A stretch of DNA of 64,000 nt from Succinatimonas sp. UBA7265 (GTDB lineage Bacteria > Pseudomonadota > Gammaproteobacteria > Enterobacterales > Succinivibrionaceae), in assembly GCA_002473165.1 (NCBI GenBank), contig DKSD01000040.1, positions 1 to 64,000 of the forward strand, given 5' to 3'. The translations under genes were made by a program, and so were the position numbers. Within the stretch, counting starts at the first letter, position 1, and every line of letters starts with the position of its first letter. Of the stretch, positions 43,408 through 52,741 are shown piece by piece. The notes beneath the pieces are model-generated. The model was given only the letters and a program-made list of their open reading frames with translations. It did no database searches and was not told the DNA's origin.

Positions 43408-43490
43408 AGCAAAAATCAGGCAAGGCTCATGCTTTATTTACACAACTGTTCCTGAGACAACTGCGTTTCAGTTAAGATAAACAGCACAAC

Positions 43491-43496
43491 TATAAT
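43491..43496 (+). promoter_or_regulatory. -10 box before second EIIC-EAL gene
   Basis: TATAAT 32 bp before the ATG at 43529. No strong -35, and no Shine-Dalgarno before the ATG. Confidence 0.35.
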
Positions 43497-43528
43497 TATT
43501 TACAAACAGATTGGTTCCTAACTTCTAA

Positions 43529-45685
43529 ATGGCTACAGCAAACGCCGGTCAGAACAATACGGCTCCGGGAGCGGTAAAAAAGCGCCTGTACGCGCTTACC
43601 GGCTGGATGGAGAGCTGCCACGCATTGCGGGCGGTGATGAGAGGCCTGATCTATCTCATCCCGCTTACCGTGATCATGAGCTTCATGCTGCTGGCGCTGG
43701 AATTCCCGTCAGATATGTGGCAGCGCTGGCTGGCAGGATCCGGCTCCTGGCTGCGCAACTCCCTGCAGACAGCCTACCAGTCAATAAACAGCATCTACGC
43801 GGTGCTGCTTTCGGTGTCCATCGGCTTCAGCTGCGGGCGCGAATGGGGCCTGCCGATGTTCAAGTCCGTGATGATCGGCATGCTCTCCATGGTGGTCTTC
43901 GGGATTTTCATCGGGCTCAAGTCTGAATTCATGAGCAATTCAGGCATGTTCACCTGCATTCTCTCAGCGCTGTTCGTGACGATCGTCTTCTTTAAGATCG
44001 ACTCGCACTCCATGTCGCGCGAAGGCACGCTGCTGCGCCATGTCTCCCCGCGCTTAAAAGATCCTATAGCCACCATCCCGACGATTTTCGCGGTCGTGCT
44101 GCTGGCAGCCGCCTGCCAGAGCGTCATCTCCCTGATCACTGACGGGATGACGCTGCAGGAGCTCATCGATCACGCTGTCACCCGCGCATTCAAGGCCATG
44201 GACTTAAGCGAGCTGGGCGCCGACATCTTCTTTATGTTCTGCACCCATTTCCTGTGGTTCTTCTCCTTAAACGGCATGACGCTGCTCCAGGGCATCAACC
44301 AGGGCTATTTCGGGCAGCTCTCAGCCGACAACGCCTTCAACCTTTCCCAGGGCATGCCGCCTGATCACATCGTCAGCTCCGCTTTCAACAACGTCTATCT
44401 GCTCATCGGCGGCTCCGGCGCCATGATGGGCCTGGTGCTCGCGGTGTTCCTCGTGAGCCAGAGCCGCTCCATCAGGCGCCTGGCCATGTTCTCGCTGCCC
44501 TGCAACTGCATCGGCGTCTCCGAGATCATCGCTTTCGGCCTGCCGGTGGTGTGCAATCCCATCATGCTGCTGCCGCTGCTCATCGTGCCGCAGATCAATC
44601 TCGCCATCTCCTACGCCGCCACCTATTACGGCATGGTGCCGGTGGCCTCGCACCTGGGGGCCTGGGTGCTGCCGGTGTTCTTTAACGCCTGGTACGCCAC
44701 GGAGTCCTGGAGCGCCGTGGCGCTGCAGCTCATTCTGATCATCATCGACACCTACTGCTTCATCCCCTTTGTAAAGCTCAACGAAGAGCACCGCCAGGCG
44801 CACCGCCTTGAGCTTTTAGGCAAACTCACCGACTGGGTCAAAGGCCGCGAGGAAGCCCGCTCCGGCCTCGATCTGAGCCAGGCTCCCCAGGAGCTCAAGC
44901 TCTTTGCCGAAAGCGTCGCCATCGATCTCATAGACGATCTCAGGACCATGTCGCCGCGCCTGTATTTGCTCTACCAGCCGCAGTTCTCCCGCGGCGGCAC
45001 CTGCATCGGCGCCGAGGCGCTGCTGCGCTGGAACAACCGCAAGCTCGGCTCTTTCTATCCGCCTTTGATCATCGCCATCGCGAGGATGAGCGGCTTCCTG
45101 CCTGAGCTTGAGCGCAAGGTGTTTATGGACGCGGCCCGCGGCTCGGCCATGGCCGCAACCCGCTCAGGACGCAGCGACTTTAAGGTCTCCGTGAATATCA
45201 CCGGCGACGCGCTGGGTTCAGACGATGTGCTGAGCATGGCCGATGACGCCGTGCGCGCCTCGCAGATCGAGCCTGAAATGCTCTGGGTTGAAATCACCGA
45301 GCAGGACGCCTTTGACAGTTCGATCAGGGCCATGGAGCGCTTTGATCTGCTGCGCATGCGCGGCCACAAGCTGCTCATCGATGATTTCGGCATGGGCCAC
45401 ACCTCAGTGCGCTACCTGCAGACGAACACCTTTGACGCCGTCAAACTCGACGGCTCGATCACCATGCATGTCTGCGAGGACGAGCAGAGCCGCCAGATCA
45501 TTTCCTCCATGACGCAGATGTGCCTGCAAATGGGCATGAAGGTCATCGCCGAATACGTGGAAAACCGCGATCAGCGCGACATGCTCTATTCATTAGGCTG
45601 CGAATACTTCCAAGGCTACCTCTATTCGCTGCCGGTGTCGTTAAAGCAGTTCTCCACGCTCTTAAAAGACGGCGTGATCGTTTAA
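43529..45685 (+). CDS. EIIC-like/EAL fusion phosphodiesterase (paralogue 2)
   Basis: 718 residues, the same architecture as the preceding gene. EIIC-like part with CNCIGVSEIIAFGLPVVCNPIMLLPL (Glu332), then EAL at 496-498 with NITG, EITEQD, IDDFGMG, VKLDGS, AEYVEN and FQGYLYSLP. All EAL catalytic positions I can check are kept. The membrane domain differs more from paralogue 1 than the EAL domain does, suggesting different ligands feeding a common output. No Shine-Dalgarno is visible before the ATG, so translation may be weak or leaderless-like. Own terminator at 45724-45759. Confidence 0.85.
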   Translation: MATANAGQNNTAPGAVKKRLYALTGWMESCHALRAVMRGLIYLIPLTVIMSFMLLALEFPSDMWQRWLAGSGSWLRNSLQTAYQSINSIYAVLLSVSIGFSCGREWGLPMFKSVMIGMLSMVVFGIFIGLKSEFMSNSGMFTCILSALFVTIVFFKIDSHSMSREGTLLRHVSPRLKDPIATIPTIFAVVLLAAACQSVISLITDGMTLQELIDHAVTRAFKAMDLSELGADIFFMFCTHFLWFFSLNGMTLLQGINQGYFGQLSADNAFNLSQGMPPDHIVSSAFNNVYLLIGGSGAMMGLVLAVFLVSQSRSIRRLAMFSLPCNCIGVSEIIAFGLPVVCNPIMLLPLLIVPQINLAISYAATYYGMVPVASHLGAWVLPVFFNAWYATESWSAVALQLILIIIDTYCFIPFVKLNEEHRQAHRLELLGKLTDWVKGREEARSGLDLSQAPQELKLFAESVAIDLIDDLRTMSPRLYLLYQPQFSRGGTCIGAEALLRWNNRKLGSFYPPLIIAIARMSGFLPELERKVFMDAARGSAMAATRSGRSDFKVSVNITGDALGSDDVLSMADDAVRASQIEPEMLWVEITEQDAFDSSIRAMERFDLLRMRGHKLLIDDFGMGHTSVRYLQTNTFDAVKLDGSITMHVCEDEQSRQIISSMTQMCLQMGMKVIAEYVENRDQRDMLYSLGCEYFQGYLYSLPVSLKQFSTLLKDGVIV

Positions 45686-45723
45686 GCATCGCTCGCAGCG
45701 TAATCTCCGCGCAACGGAACAGG

Positions 45724-45759
45724 AACCAGGATAATTCCATATGAAGATCCTGGTTTTTT
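45724..45759 (+). terminator. Terminator after EIIC-EAL paralogue 2
   Basis: 9-bp stem AACCAGGAT/ATCCTGGTT (45724-45732 with 45747-45755) and a T run to 45759. Confidence 0.8.
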
Positions 45760-45778
45760 CTTACGGGTGCACGTGCTT

Positions 45779-46543
45779 ATGCCTAAGACTGATTCTTTTG
45801 CAAAATCCCCGGATAAAGGAAGCGTCCCTGCCTTTCCCTGGCTTGACCGTTTCATCAGCACGCTTAAAGCCGGCACGCTTTGCGTGATCGCCGGCCGACC
45901 GGGCACGGGCAAAACCGCGCTGGCTTTAAGCATCCTGGCCCGCCTCGGTGTCGTGCAGGACAAGCCTGCGCTGCTGTTTTCGACCGAATACCCGGCCTCC
46001 TTCATCGGATCGCGGCTGCTGCAAGGCTCGCTTTGGGATCTGAGTCAGCCTCAGGCGAAATTCCCGCTATACGTAAAATATGCGCACCCGCTGGCGCTTT
46101 CGTATATACGCCGTTGCTCGGCCGAACTGAGCGCGCAGGATCCGGGGCTTGCACTCATCGCCTTGGATTTCATCCAGGATCTTGAGGACGCCTCAGGCGG
46201 CCAGGTGCCGCACGCTGCCGATCCGATCCTCAAAGCGCTCAAAGAACTGGCCGTGGAACTCAGTGTCCCCGTGCTCGCCCTCTCAAGCGTGAAAGGAGAG
46301 GCCGACAGGCGGCAGGATCATATGCCGCAGCTTACGGATCTCATCTGGTCCGAGAGCGCCGCCGACGCGGACGTGGTGCTCGCGCTGGAACGCCCGGCGC
46401 TTTATTACTCAAAGGAGCCGCAGCCGCGGGATGACGTCGTAAAGATCCGTGTGCTCAAAGGCGCTGAGGACGTTTTCGCAGGCACAGATCTGCTTTTTGA
46501 CCGCCAAAGCGGGACTTTTGATCTTGCGTCGCTGCAAAAATGA
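45779..46543 (+). CDS. Orphan DnaB-like RecA-fold ATPase
   Basis: 254 residues resembling only the C-terminal helicase domain of DnaB: Walker A AGRPGTGKTALAL (DnaB has ARPSMGKTAFAL), a STEYPAS block, Walker B ALIALDFIQDL (DnaB LIVIDYLQLM) and a WSESAADADVVLALERPALYY stretch like DnaB's SGSIEQDADLIMFIYRDEVY. The N-terminal collar domain is missing. I start at the ATG 45779; a GTG at 45767 is also in frame. It lies between EIIC-EAL paralogues 2 and 3 with its own terminator-bounded start. Role unknown; KaiC/RadA-like signalling ATPases are an alternative family. Confidence 0.7.
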   Translation: MPKTDSFAKSPDKGSVPAFPWLDRFISTLKAGTLCVIAGRPGTGKTALALSILARLGVVQDKPALLFSTEYPASFIGSRLLQGSLWDLSQPQAKFPLYVKYAHPLALSYIRRCSAELSAQDPGLALIALDFIQDLEDASGGQVPHAADPILKALKELAVELSVPVLALSSVKGEADRRQDHMPQLTDLIWSESAADADVVLALERPALYYSKEPQPRDDVVKIRVLKGAEDVFAGTDLLFDRQSGTFDLASLQK

Positions 46544-46708
46544 AATGCGCTGTTTTCACCCGGTACACAGCGCCGGACAGGCCCGGTCTCCTTAAAATTT
46601 CGCTGTCTTTGTGAGCTCTGTCAGGGCTGTAGGCAAAAAACGGACTGTAAAATCCTGTATGTCTGTTAAGCCTGCGGCTGCGCCCTGCGCAGTCGCACGG
46701 CAGGGTGT

Positions 46709-48895
46709 GTGCAATTGGCAGCTGTTCAAAGCAAGGATTTAAAAGCGCCTGGGAGCGCAGCCTCCCGGCTGTTTGCGCTCTGTGACGCCATGGAGCGCAG
46801 CCGCGTGCTGCGCGGCATCGTGCGCGGCGTGATCTTCCTGCTGCCGCTCATCGTCATCAACGCCCTGGCCACCATGCTCACGGAGTTCCCTTATCCGCAG
46901 TGGCAGGGCTTTATGGCCACCTGCTTAAACGGCGCGCTGGACCAGGGGCTGCACGCGGCGCGCAATGCCACGGGTGATTACATCTCCGTGCTCATGGCCA
47001 TGTCGGTGGGCTACAGTCTCGGGCGCGAGCTCGGGCTCAATTTCTACCGCTCCATGGTGCTGAGCACCGTCTCCATCGCCGTGTTCCTGATCCTCATAGA
47101 TGATCAGCCCCGCTACATGCGCTTTTACGGCATGCTCACCGCTCTTATCGCCTCGCTGTTCTCAGCGGGGATCTTCATCGCCTTGGGCCGCAGAACGCTT
47201 AAGAGCACGAATTCCTGGCTGCGCAAAGTCTCGCCGCGCATGCGCGGCGCCATCGCTTCCATGCCGCCGTTCCTGCTGGCAGTCGTCATCGCAGCGATCT
47301 TGCAGGTAACGGTCAGCGCGCTCACCGGCGGCTATACCATCCAGCAATGGGCCGACCGCTCTGTGGCAAACTTCATGCACGCGCTGCAAACCGCCCCGGC
47401 TTTAGGGGGCGTCATCTATCTTGCGATCTCGCAGTTCCTGTCATTTTTCTCCGTAAACGGCGACAGTGTGCTCTCAGGCGTCAATGATACGATCTTCAAT
47501 CAGCTTGCCAGGCAGAATCTGCTCTTAAACCAGTCAGGGCTGGTGCCTTCCAACATCGTCTGCAGCACGTTTAACGATATCTTCACGCGCATCGGCGGCT
47601 CGGGATCGGTCATCGGCCTGGCGATCGCCACGCTCATCTGGAGCCGCTCGCGCTCGCTGCGCCGTGTGGCGGCTGTCGGCTTCCCCTGCACGCTCATCGG
47701 CGTGCCCGAGGTTATAGCCTACGGCCTGCCGGTTGTCTGCAATCCGATCTTCTTTATCCCTTACATGCTGGTGCCGCAGATAAATTTCGGCATCGCCTAC
47801 TTAGCCTGCCAAAGCGGCCTGGTGCCGCTTACGATCACGCTGCAGGATCTCTCGGTGCCAGTGCTCTATGACGCCTGGCACGCCACGGGCGGCTCCGGCG
47901 CGGCCTTGGCCCTTGAAGCCTCGCTCATCGTCCTCGACACCCTGCTCTACCTGCCCTTTGTCAGGCTTAACGAAAAGCGCCGCACTTTCCGCCACCGCGC
48001 GCTGCTCTCCTCGCTCATCTCCTGGTGCCATTCGCGCGAGGACATCCGCGCGCCGCTTGATTTAAGGCTCTGCCCTGTGGATCTCGAGGTGTTCTCCGAA
48101 GGGCTCGTCACCGATCTTGCAGATGATCTGCGCGCTGACAGCGAGCGCCTCTTCATGCTCTACCAGCCGCAGTTCCTGCCCTCGGGCAAATGCATCGGCG
48201 CCGAGGCGCTGCTGCGCTGGAACCACCCCAAGCTCGGCTTCATCTACCCGCCGCTCATTATCGCCGTGGCGCGCCACGGAGGCTTCTTAAGCCAGCTTGA
48301 GCGCCGGATCTTCAGGCAAAGCTGCAAGGCCATCCGCAGCGCTGCCGACAAGACCGGCCGCAGCGACTTTAAGATCTCCGTGAACGTGACCGGCGACTCG
48401 CTGTCCTCTGACAACGTGCTCCGCGCCGCCGCAGAATCCGTGGCCGCCTCAAAGATCGATCCGCAGATGCTGTGGATAGAGATCACCGAGCAGGACGCCT
48501 TTGACTCCTCGCCTGAGACCTTAAAGCGCTTTACCGATCTGCGCTCGCAGGGCCACAAGCTCTTAATCGACGATTTCGGCATGGGCCAGACCTCGGTGCG
48601 CTATTTGCAGTCGACGTCATTTGACGCCGTAAAGCTCGACGGGTCGATCACCCGCAACGTCTTAGGCGACAGCAACTCGCGCCAGATCATCTCCTCCATG
48701 TCGCAGATGTGCCACAAGATGCGCCTTAAGGTTGTGGCCGAATACGTGGAAACCGTGCCCCAGCGCGATCTGCTTGAGTCGCTGGGCATAGACTGCTACC
48801 AGGGTTATCTCTACAGCCCGCCGGTGCCCCTTGAGCGCTTTGAGGAATTCCTGCTGCGCGGAAAAGGCGACGCGGACGCTAAAAAGCCTGCCTGA
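46709..48895 (+). CDS. EIIC-like/EAL fusion phosphodiesterase (paralogue 3)
   Basis: 728 residues if it starts at the GTG 46709. A TTG at 46715 is better spaced (9 bp) from AGGG and is a serious alternative. The EIIC-like domain has CTLIGVPEVIAYGLPVVCNPIFFIPY (Glu334). The EAL domain has EAL at 499-501, NVTG, EITEQD, IDDFGMG, VKLDGS, AEYVE and YQGYLYSPP, so it should be active. The YLQSTSFDAVKLDGSITR run is identical to paralogue 1, pointing to recent duplication or gene conversion in the EAL part. Confidence 0.83.
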   Translation: MQLAAVQSKDLKAPGSAASRLFALCDAMERSRVLRGIVRGVIFLLPLIVINALATMLTEFPYPQWQGFMATCLNGALDQGLHAARNATGDYISVLMAMSVGYSLGRELGLNFYRSMVLSTVSIAVFLILIDDQPRYMRFYGMLTALIASLFSAGIFIALGRRTLKSTNSWLRKVSPRMRGAIASMPPFLLAVVIAAILQVTVSALTGGYTIQQWADRSVANFMHALQTAPALGGVIYLAISQFLSFFSVNGDSVLSGVNDTIFNQLARQNLLLNQSGLVPSNIVCSTFNDIFTRIGGSGSVIGLAIATLIWSRSRSLRRVAAVGFPCTLIGVPEVIAYGLPVVCNPIFFIPYMLVPQINFGIAYLACQSGLVPLTITLQDLSVPVLYDAWHATGGSGAALALEASLIVLDTLLYLPFVRLNEKRRTFRHRALLSSLISWCHSREDIRAPLDLRLCPVDLEVFSEGLVTDLADDLRADSERLFMLYQPQFLPSGKCIGAEALLRWNHPKLGFIYPPLIIAVARHGGFLSQLERRIFRQSCKAIRSAADKTGRSDFKISVNVTGDSLSSDNVLRAAAESVAASKIDPQMLWIEITEQDAFDSSPETLKRFTDLRSQGHKLLIDDFGMGQTSVRYLQSTSFDAVKLDGSITRNVLGDSNSRQIISSMSQMCHKMRLKVVAEYVETVPQRDLLESLGIDCYQGYLYSPPVPLERFEEFLLRGKGDADAKKPA

Positions 48896-48957
48896 TCGGG
48901 CTAAAATGAGACATACGTCAAAAAAGACGGATGGTTTCATTTTGCGGAGGCGGTCTG

Positions 48958-51243
48958 GTGGCAGATCAGGGTTCAGCGTCAGGCGATCAGAGCTTTACCT
49001 TTGCAGGCGAAAAACTGCGCTTTGAGGAGCGCGAGGGCGCTGCAAAGCCGGCCTTTGAGATCTCGGGGATCGCCGAGGCGCTCTTAAACTGCATAGAAGA
49101 ATTCGTCTTCATCTCCGATCCGGCCTCAGGCGAGATCCTCTACGTAAACCGCCCGCTCCAGGAATATTTAAAGCTCTCGGAGCCGTTTTTGGGCACGTGC
49201 TACACGCTGTTGCGCGGCCGGCACAAACCCTGCCTTGGGTGCAAGCTCAGGCAGAACGCGGCCTCCGAGATCACGCTCATCCACAATAACCTCAAGACCT
49301 GCCTCGGCGATTTCATGCAGGTGCGCAGCAAACGCTTTTCCGTAAACGGCCGCCCTTATAACATGAACACGGTGCGGCCTGCCAAAGAGGCCGCGGAGCT
49401 TACGCGCGATGTGCTAAAGCAGGATCGCGCCGGAGTGCTTTCGCAGATCGTGGATATCCTCACCACCAGCCTTGACAGCCCCGATCTGCAGCTCAAATCC
49501 GCGCTGCCGCTGTTCGGGCCGCTCACCGGCGCCGAGCGCGTTTACGCTTTCATCTCCGTGCCCCGCAGCAGCGTCAGGCCCGCCGAAGACGGCCTTGCCT
49601 ATGTGTGCGAGGGCTACTGGTCGGCAAAGGATCGCACCGACATCACAGATATCACCCAGGACGCGCTCTCGGAGACCGTGATCCGCCTGGGGTTCTCGTT
49701 TACGCATGAGGGGATCATCAACAAAGACAGCCTGCCTGCCGATCCGCTTTTGGCCCCGCAGCTTGAAAAACTGGGGATCCGCGCCGTGCTCGCCGCGCCG
49801 ATGTTCAGCCGCGGCCGTCCGATTGCCTGCATCTTCGCGGTAAACCCCGACGAGGAGCGCGTGAAGGAAAACACCGGGATCTTCCGGGTGCTGTGCGGCG
49901 CCTGCAACCAGGCTTTCCTCTCGCTCTACCGCAACAGCCGCATCGCCAGCCAGAACAACATCGATCCGCTCACGAAGTTCCGCACCCGCGCCGCGCTCTT
50001 AAAAGATCTCAACACGCTCTTCTCCTACCGCAGCGTCTGCGTGCTCTGCCTGAACATCAACGGGCTTAAGACCATCAACGAGACCTACGGCTTTAAAGAG
50101 GGCGACAGCGTGATCGTGCGCGTCGCCTCCGTGCTCGAGCAGCTTTTGCCCAACGGCCACAGCGTCTACCGCACCTCGGGCGATGAATTCCTCGCCGTGT
50201 ACTCCGAGGTCGGTCAGTCGGAGTTCCGCCACATCGCCGACATGCTCAAGGCTTTCATGTCCAATGAGCGCGGCTTCTCGGCGGCCGTGGGCGCCTGCTG
50301 GGTCAAGAGCGGCGCCCAGGTGCAGTCGGCCATCAACATGGCAGGCGCCGACATGCTCGAGGAGAAGAAGAAGTACTACCACACCGTGCCCGCCGACTCG
50401 CGCTACCGCTTCACCCGCGACGCCATGCTCGACATCATCAGCCCGGTGAAGATCTCAAAGCTGATCTCAGACAACTGCTTCATGGTCTACTACCAGCCCA
50501 AGGTCTATCTGCGCGACGGCATGGAAGGCACGCGCATCAGCTCGGCCGAGGCGCTCATCCGCCTGCGCTTTAACGGCGCGATCATCACGCCCAACGACTT
50601 CATCCCGCCGCTTGAGGCCAGCCACTACACCCATCTCATAGATTTCTTTGTCTTAAAGTCCATCTGCAAGAAGATGCGTGAGCGTCTCGATCAGGGCCTT
50701 AAGATCATCCCGGTGTCGTGCAACTTCTCGCGCCACAGCGCCGTGCGCCCGGATTTCGTGGACTCGGTTTTGCAGCTGGTGCGCCGCTATGGCATCGATC
50801 CGCGCCTCATCATCATCGAGATCTCAGAGCGCTCGCAGACTTTCTTTAAAAAAGAGCTCATAAGAGCCACGGAAAAGCTTGCCGGAGCGGGCTTTCAGAT
50901 CTCCGTTGACGATTTCGGCGTTGCCCACGCCAACCTTTGGGTGCTCTCGGATCTGCCGGTAAGCGAGGTCAAATTCGACAAACGCCTTATAGACGCGCTG
51001 CTGGATGAAGACAACTCCAAGATCCGCACCATCTTGCAATCCATGAACGACATGTGCCACCACATGGGGATCCACACCGTGGCGGAGGGCTGCGAGCAGG
51101 AATCGCAGGATCAGGATCTCAGGGCTTTAGGCTGTGACGAGATCCAGGGCTATTACTACTCAAGGCCCCTGCCTGAAAGCGATTTCTTTAAGCTCTTCGA
51201 CTCAGGCGCCGTGCGCGAGGCCGCGCTCGGGGCTAAAGCTTAA
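48958..51243 (+). CDS. PAS-GAF-GGDEF(degenerate)-EAL phosphodiesterase
   Basis: Cytosolic, 761 residues from the GTG at 48958, which has GGAGG 7 bp upstream. PAS-like region (about 35-130, with CLGCK cysteines), GAF-like region (about 150-330), GGDEF domain with SGDEF at 407-411 in place of GGDEF, and an EAL domain with EAL at 531-533, SCNFSRH (Asn), EISERS, VDDFGVAHANL, VKFDKRL, AEGCEQ and QGYYYSRP. GGDEF is probably inactive or a GTP sensor; EAL looks active. Follows paralogue 3 by 62 bp and is likely part of the same c-di-GMP block. Confidence 0.87.
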   Translation: MADQGSASGDQSFTFAGEKLRFEEREGAAKPAFEISGIAEALLNCIEEFVFISDPASGEILYVNRPLQEYLKLSEPFLGTCYTLLRGRHKPCLGCKLRQNAASEITLIHNNLKTCLGDFMQVRSKRFSVNGRPYNMNTVRPAKEAAELTRDVLKQDRAGVLSQIVDILTTSLDSPDLQLKSALPLFGPLTGAERVYAFISVPRSSVRPAEDGLAYVCEGYWSAKDRTDITDITQDALSETVIRLGFSFTHEGIINKDSLPADPLLAPQLEKLGIRAVLAAPMFSRGRPIACIFAVNPDEERVKENTGIFRVLCGACNQAFLSLYRNSRIASQNNIDPLTKFRTRAALLKDLNTLFSYRSVCVLCLNINGLKTINETYGFKEGDSVIVRVASVLEQLLPNGHSVYRTSGDEFLAVYSEVGQSEFRHIADMLKAFMSNERGFSAAVGACWVKSGAQVQSAINMAGADMLEEKKKYYHTVPADSRYRFTRDAMLDIISPVKISKLISDNCFMVYYQPKVYLRDGMEGTRISSAEALIRLRFNGAIITPNDFIPPLEASHYTHLIDFFVLKSICKKMRERLDQGLKIIPVSCNFSRHSAVRPDFVDSVLQLVRRYGIDPRLIIIEISERSQTFFKKELIRATEKLAGAGFQISVDDFGVAHANLWVLSDLPVSEVKFDKRLIDALLDEDNSKIRTILQSMNDMCHHMGIHTVAEGCEQESQDQDLRALGCDEIQGYYYSRPLPESDFFKLFDSGAVREAALGAKA

Positions 51244-51260
51244 ACGCCGCGGCAGTTTAA

Positions 51261-51851
51261 ATGAACCTAAGCGAGATCCTGCTTGTTGCCTTCGCGCTCT
51301 CGGTGGACGCCATGGTGTGCTCGGTGATCTGGGGGCAGCGCCGCTGCGAGCGCGCCGTGAGGGCGCGCAACGGCCTGCTTTTGGCGGGATCTTTCGGGCT
51401 GTTCCAGTTCCTCATGCCGGTTGCCGGGTTCTTCGGGGGCGTGGCGCTTTTAAACCTCATCTCCTCATGGGATCACTGGCTGGCCTTCGGCCTGTTGGCG
51501 ATCGTCTCGTTTAACATGTTCCGCGAGGCTTTCCATGATCCTGAAAAGGCCGGAGATGATCCTCACTGCGGAAAGATCGGGCTTGTGACGGTGCTGATGC
51601 TCGCGATCGCGACCTCAATTGACGCTCTGGCAGTCGGACTTTCCGTCGCCATGCTCGATGATCGCATTTTTTACATCGCTGCGGTGATCGGCATAGTCTG
51701 CTTTGCCCTCTCGCTCTCCTGTTTTGCCGCCGCGGCGCTGCTTTCAAAATACGCGGTGATGCAACGCTTTATGAATATCGCCGGCGCAGCGGTGCTGCTC
51801 TCCATCGGGCTGCGCGTGCTCTGGGAGCACGGCGTGTTCAGCGCCGCTTAA
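51261..51851 (+). CDS. mntP: Manganese efflux pump MntP
   Basis: Exports Mn2+ to avoid toxicity. 196 residues, six membrane segments, with the paired signature motifs AFALSVDAM (TM1) and AIATSIDALAVG (TM4) whose Asp residues bind metal. The start is 17 bp after the preceding gene, leaving no room for the yybP-ykoY manganese riboswitch often found before mntP. The 3' end overlaps the convergent EamA gene by 14 bp. Confidence 0.92.
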   Translation: MNLSEILLVAFALSVDAMVCSVIWGQRRCERAVRARNGLLLAGSFGLFQFLMPVAGFFGGVALLNLISSWDHWLAFGLLAIVSFNMFREAFHDPEKAGDDPHCGKIGLVTVLMLAIATSIDALAVGLSVAMLDDRIFYIAAVIGIVCFALSLSCFAAAALLSKYAVMQRFMNIAGAAVLLSIGLRVLWEHGVFSAA

Positions 51852-52740
51852 AGCGCGGCATTCTGATAAAGCCCTCAGAGAGCATGAGCCCTGCCGTCAC
51901 CAGGGCGATGCCCAGAAGCGTGGCCGCCGTGACGTTCTCCCCGATGAAGATCAGGCCGGCTGCGGCTGTCACCGCAGGCTGGGTGTAGACCCAGGCGCTC
52001 GTGCGCACCTCGCCTATGATCTCAGTTGCCCGCGTCCAGGCAAAAAAGCACAGCACGCTGGCAACCAGCGCCAAAAACAGCATGTTCAACAGATTAAGGC
52101 CCTCGGCCATTTTGCCGAGTTTTAGCTCGTAGCCTGACACGAACATCGCCGGCACGCTCAAGAGCGTGCCGTAGAACAGCATCCACTGGGTGATCCGCAG
52201 CGCGCTGTGCCCGCCGTCGCAGAGCTTGCGCACAAAGAGCGCGTAGACGCCCCATGAAACGGCGTCGCACAGCGCCAGAATCTCGCCCAAGATCCCGTTT
52301 CCTGCTGAAAGCTCCGGGGCCGAGAGCACGGCGATGCCGCCCATGGCCACGAAAAAGCCGAGGATAAAGCCGGCGTCAAGTTTCTTCACCAATCCTGCCA
52401 TGCAGCCTAAGATCCCGGTAAAGAGCGGCGCTGAGGAGGAGATCAGGCACACGTTGGCCGCCGGGGCGTAGACGAGCGCGAAATTCTCGACGATCTGATA
52501 AAACGTGATCCCAAAGAAAGCCGCGCCCGCGGCCAGAAGGTGGTCATAAAGCCGGTGCGGCAGCTTAAGGCCGCCTAAGCACGCTGTAAGCGCCAAAAAA
52601 GCGATGAAAAAGCGGTCAAACTGCAATTCTATGGGCGTAAAGCCCGCTGCCAGCAGCACTTTCGTGGAGATAAAGGTAAGCCCCCAGGCCCATACGGCAA
52701 AGGCCGCGTAAACATGGCCTTTTAGCGCGGTGTTCTTCAT
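51838..52740 (-). CDS. DMT-superfamily (EamA) transporter, downstream copy
   Basis: 300 residues from the inner ATG (MKNTALKGHVYAAFAVWAWGLTFISTKVLL), which has GAGGA 7 bp upstream; the frame is open farther upstream inside yigZ but without conservation. Ten membrane segments, two EamA repeats (WVYTQPAVTAAAGLIFIGE in the second). Clear paralogue of the transporter at 53355-54263 (shared WGLTF or WGITF-type N-terminus, IGE...T motif). One base separates it from yigZ, so the three genes form an operon. Confidence 0.88.
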   Translation of the reverse strand: MKNTALKGHVYAAFAVWAWGLTFISTKVLLAAGFTPIELQFDRFFIAFLALTACLGGLKLPHRLYDHLLAAGAAFFGITFYQIVENFALVYAPAANVCLISSSAPLFTGILGCMAGLVKKLDAGFILGFFVAMGGIAVLSAPELSAGNGILGEILALCDAVSWGVYALFVRKLCDGGHSALRITQWMLFYGTLLSVPAMFVSGYELKLGKMAEGLNLLNMLFLALVASVLCFFAWTRATEIIGEVRTSAWVYTQPAVTAAAGLIFIGENVTAATLLGIALVTAGLMLSEGFIRMPRFKRR

Positions 52741-52741
52741 C

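Noticed and set aside
46544..46600. Inverted repeat GCGCTGT/ACAGCGC after the DnaB-like gene as terminator
   Set aside because: Long loop and no T run; left unassigned.
51244..51260. Manganese riboswitch before mntP
   Set aside because: Only 17 bp separate mntP from the previous gene, too short for the yybP-ykoY element.
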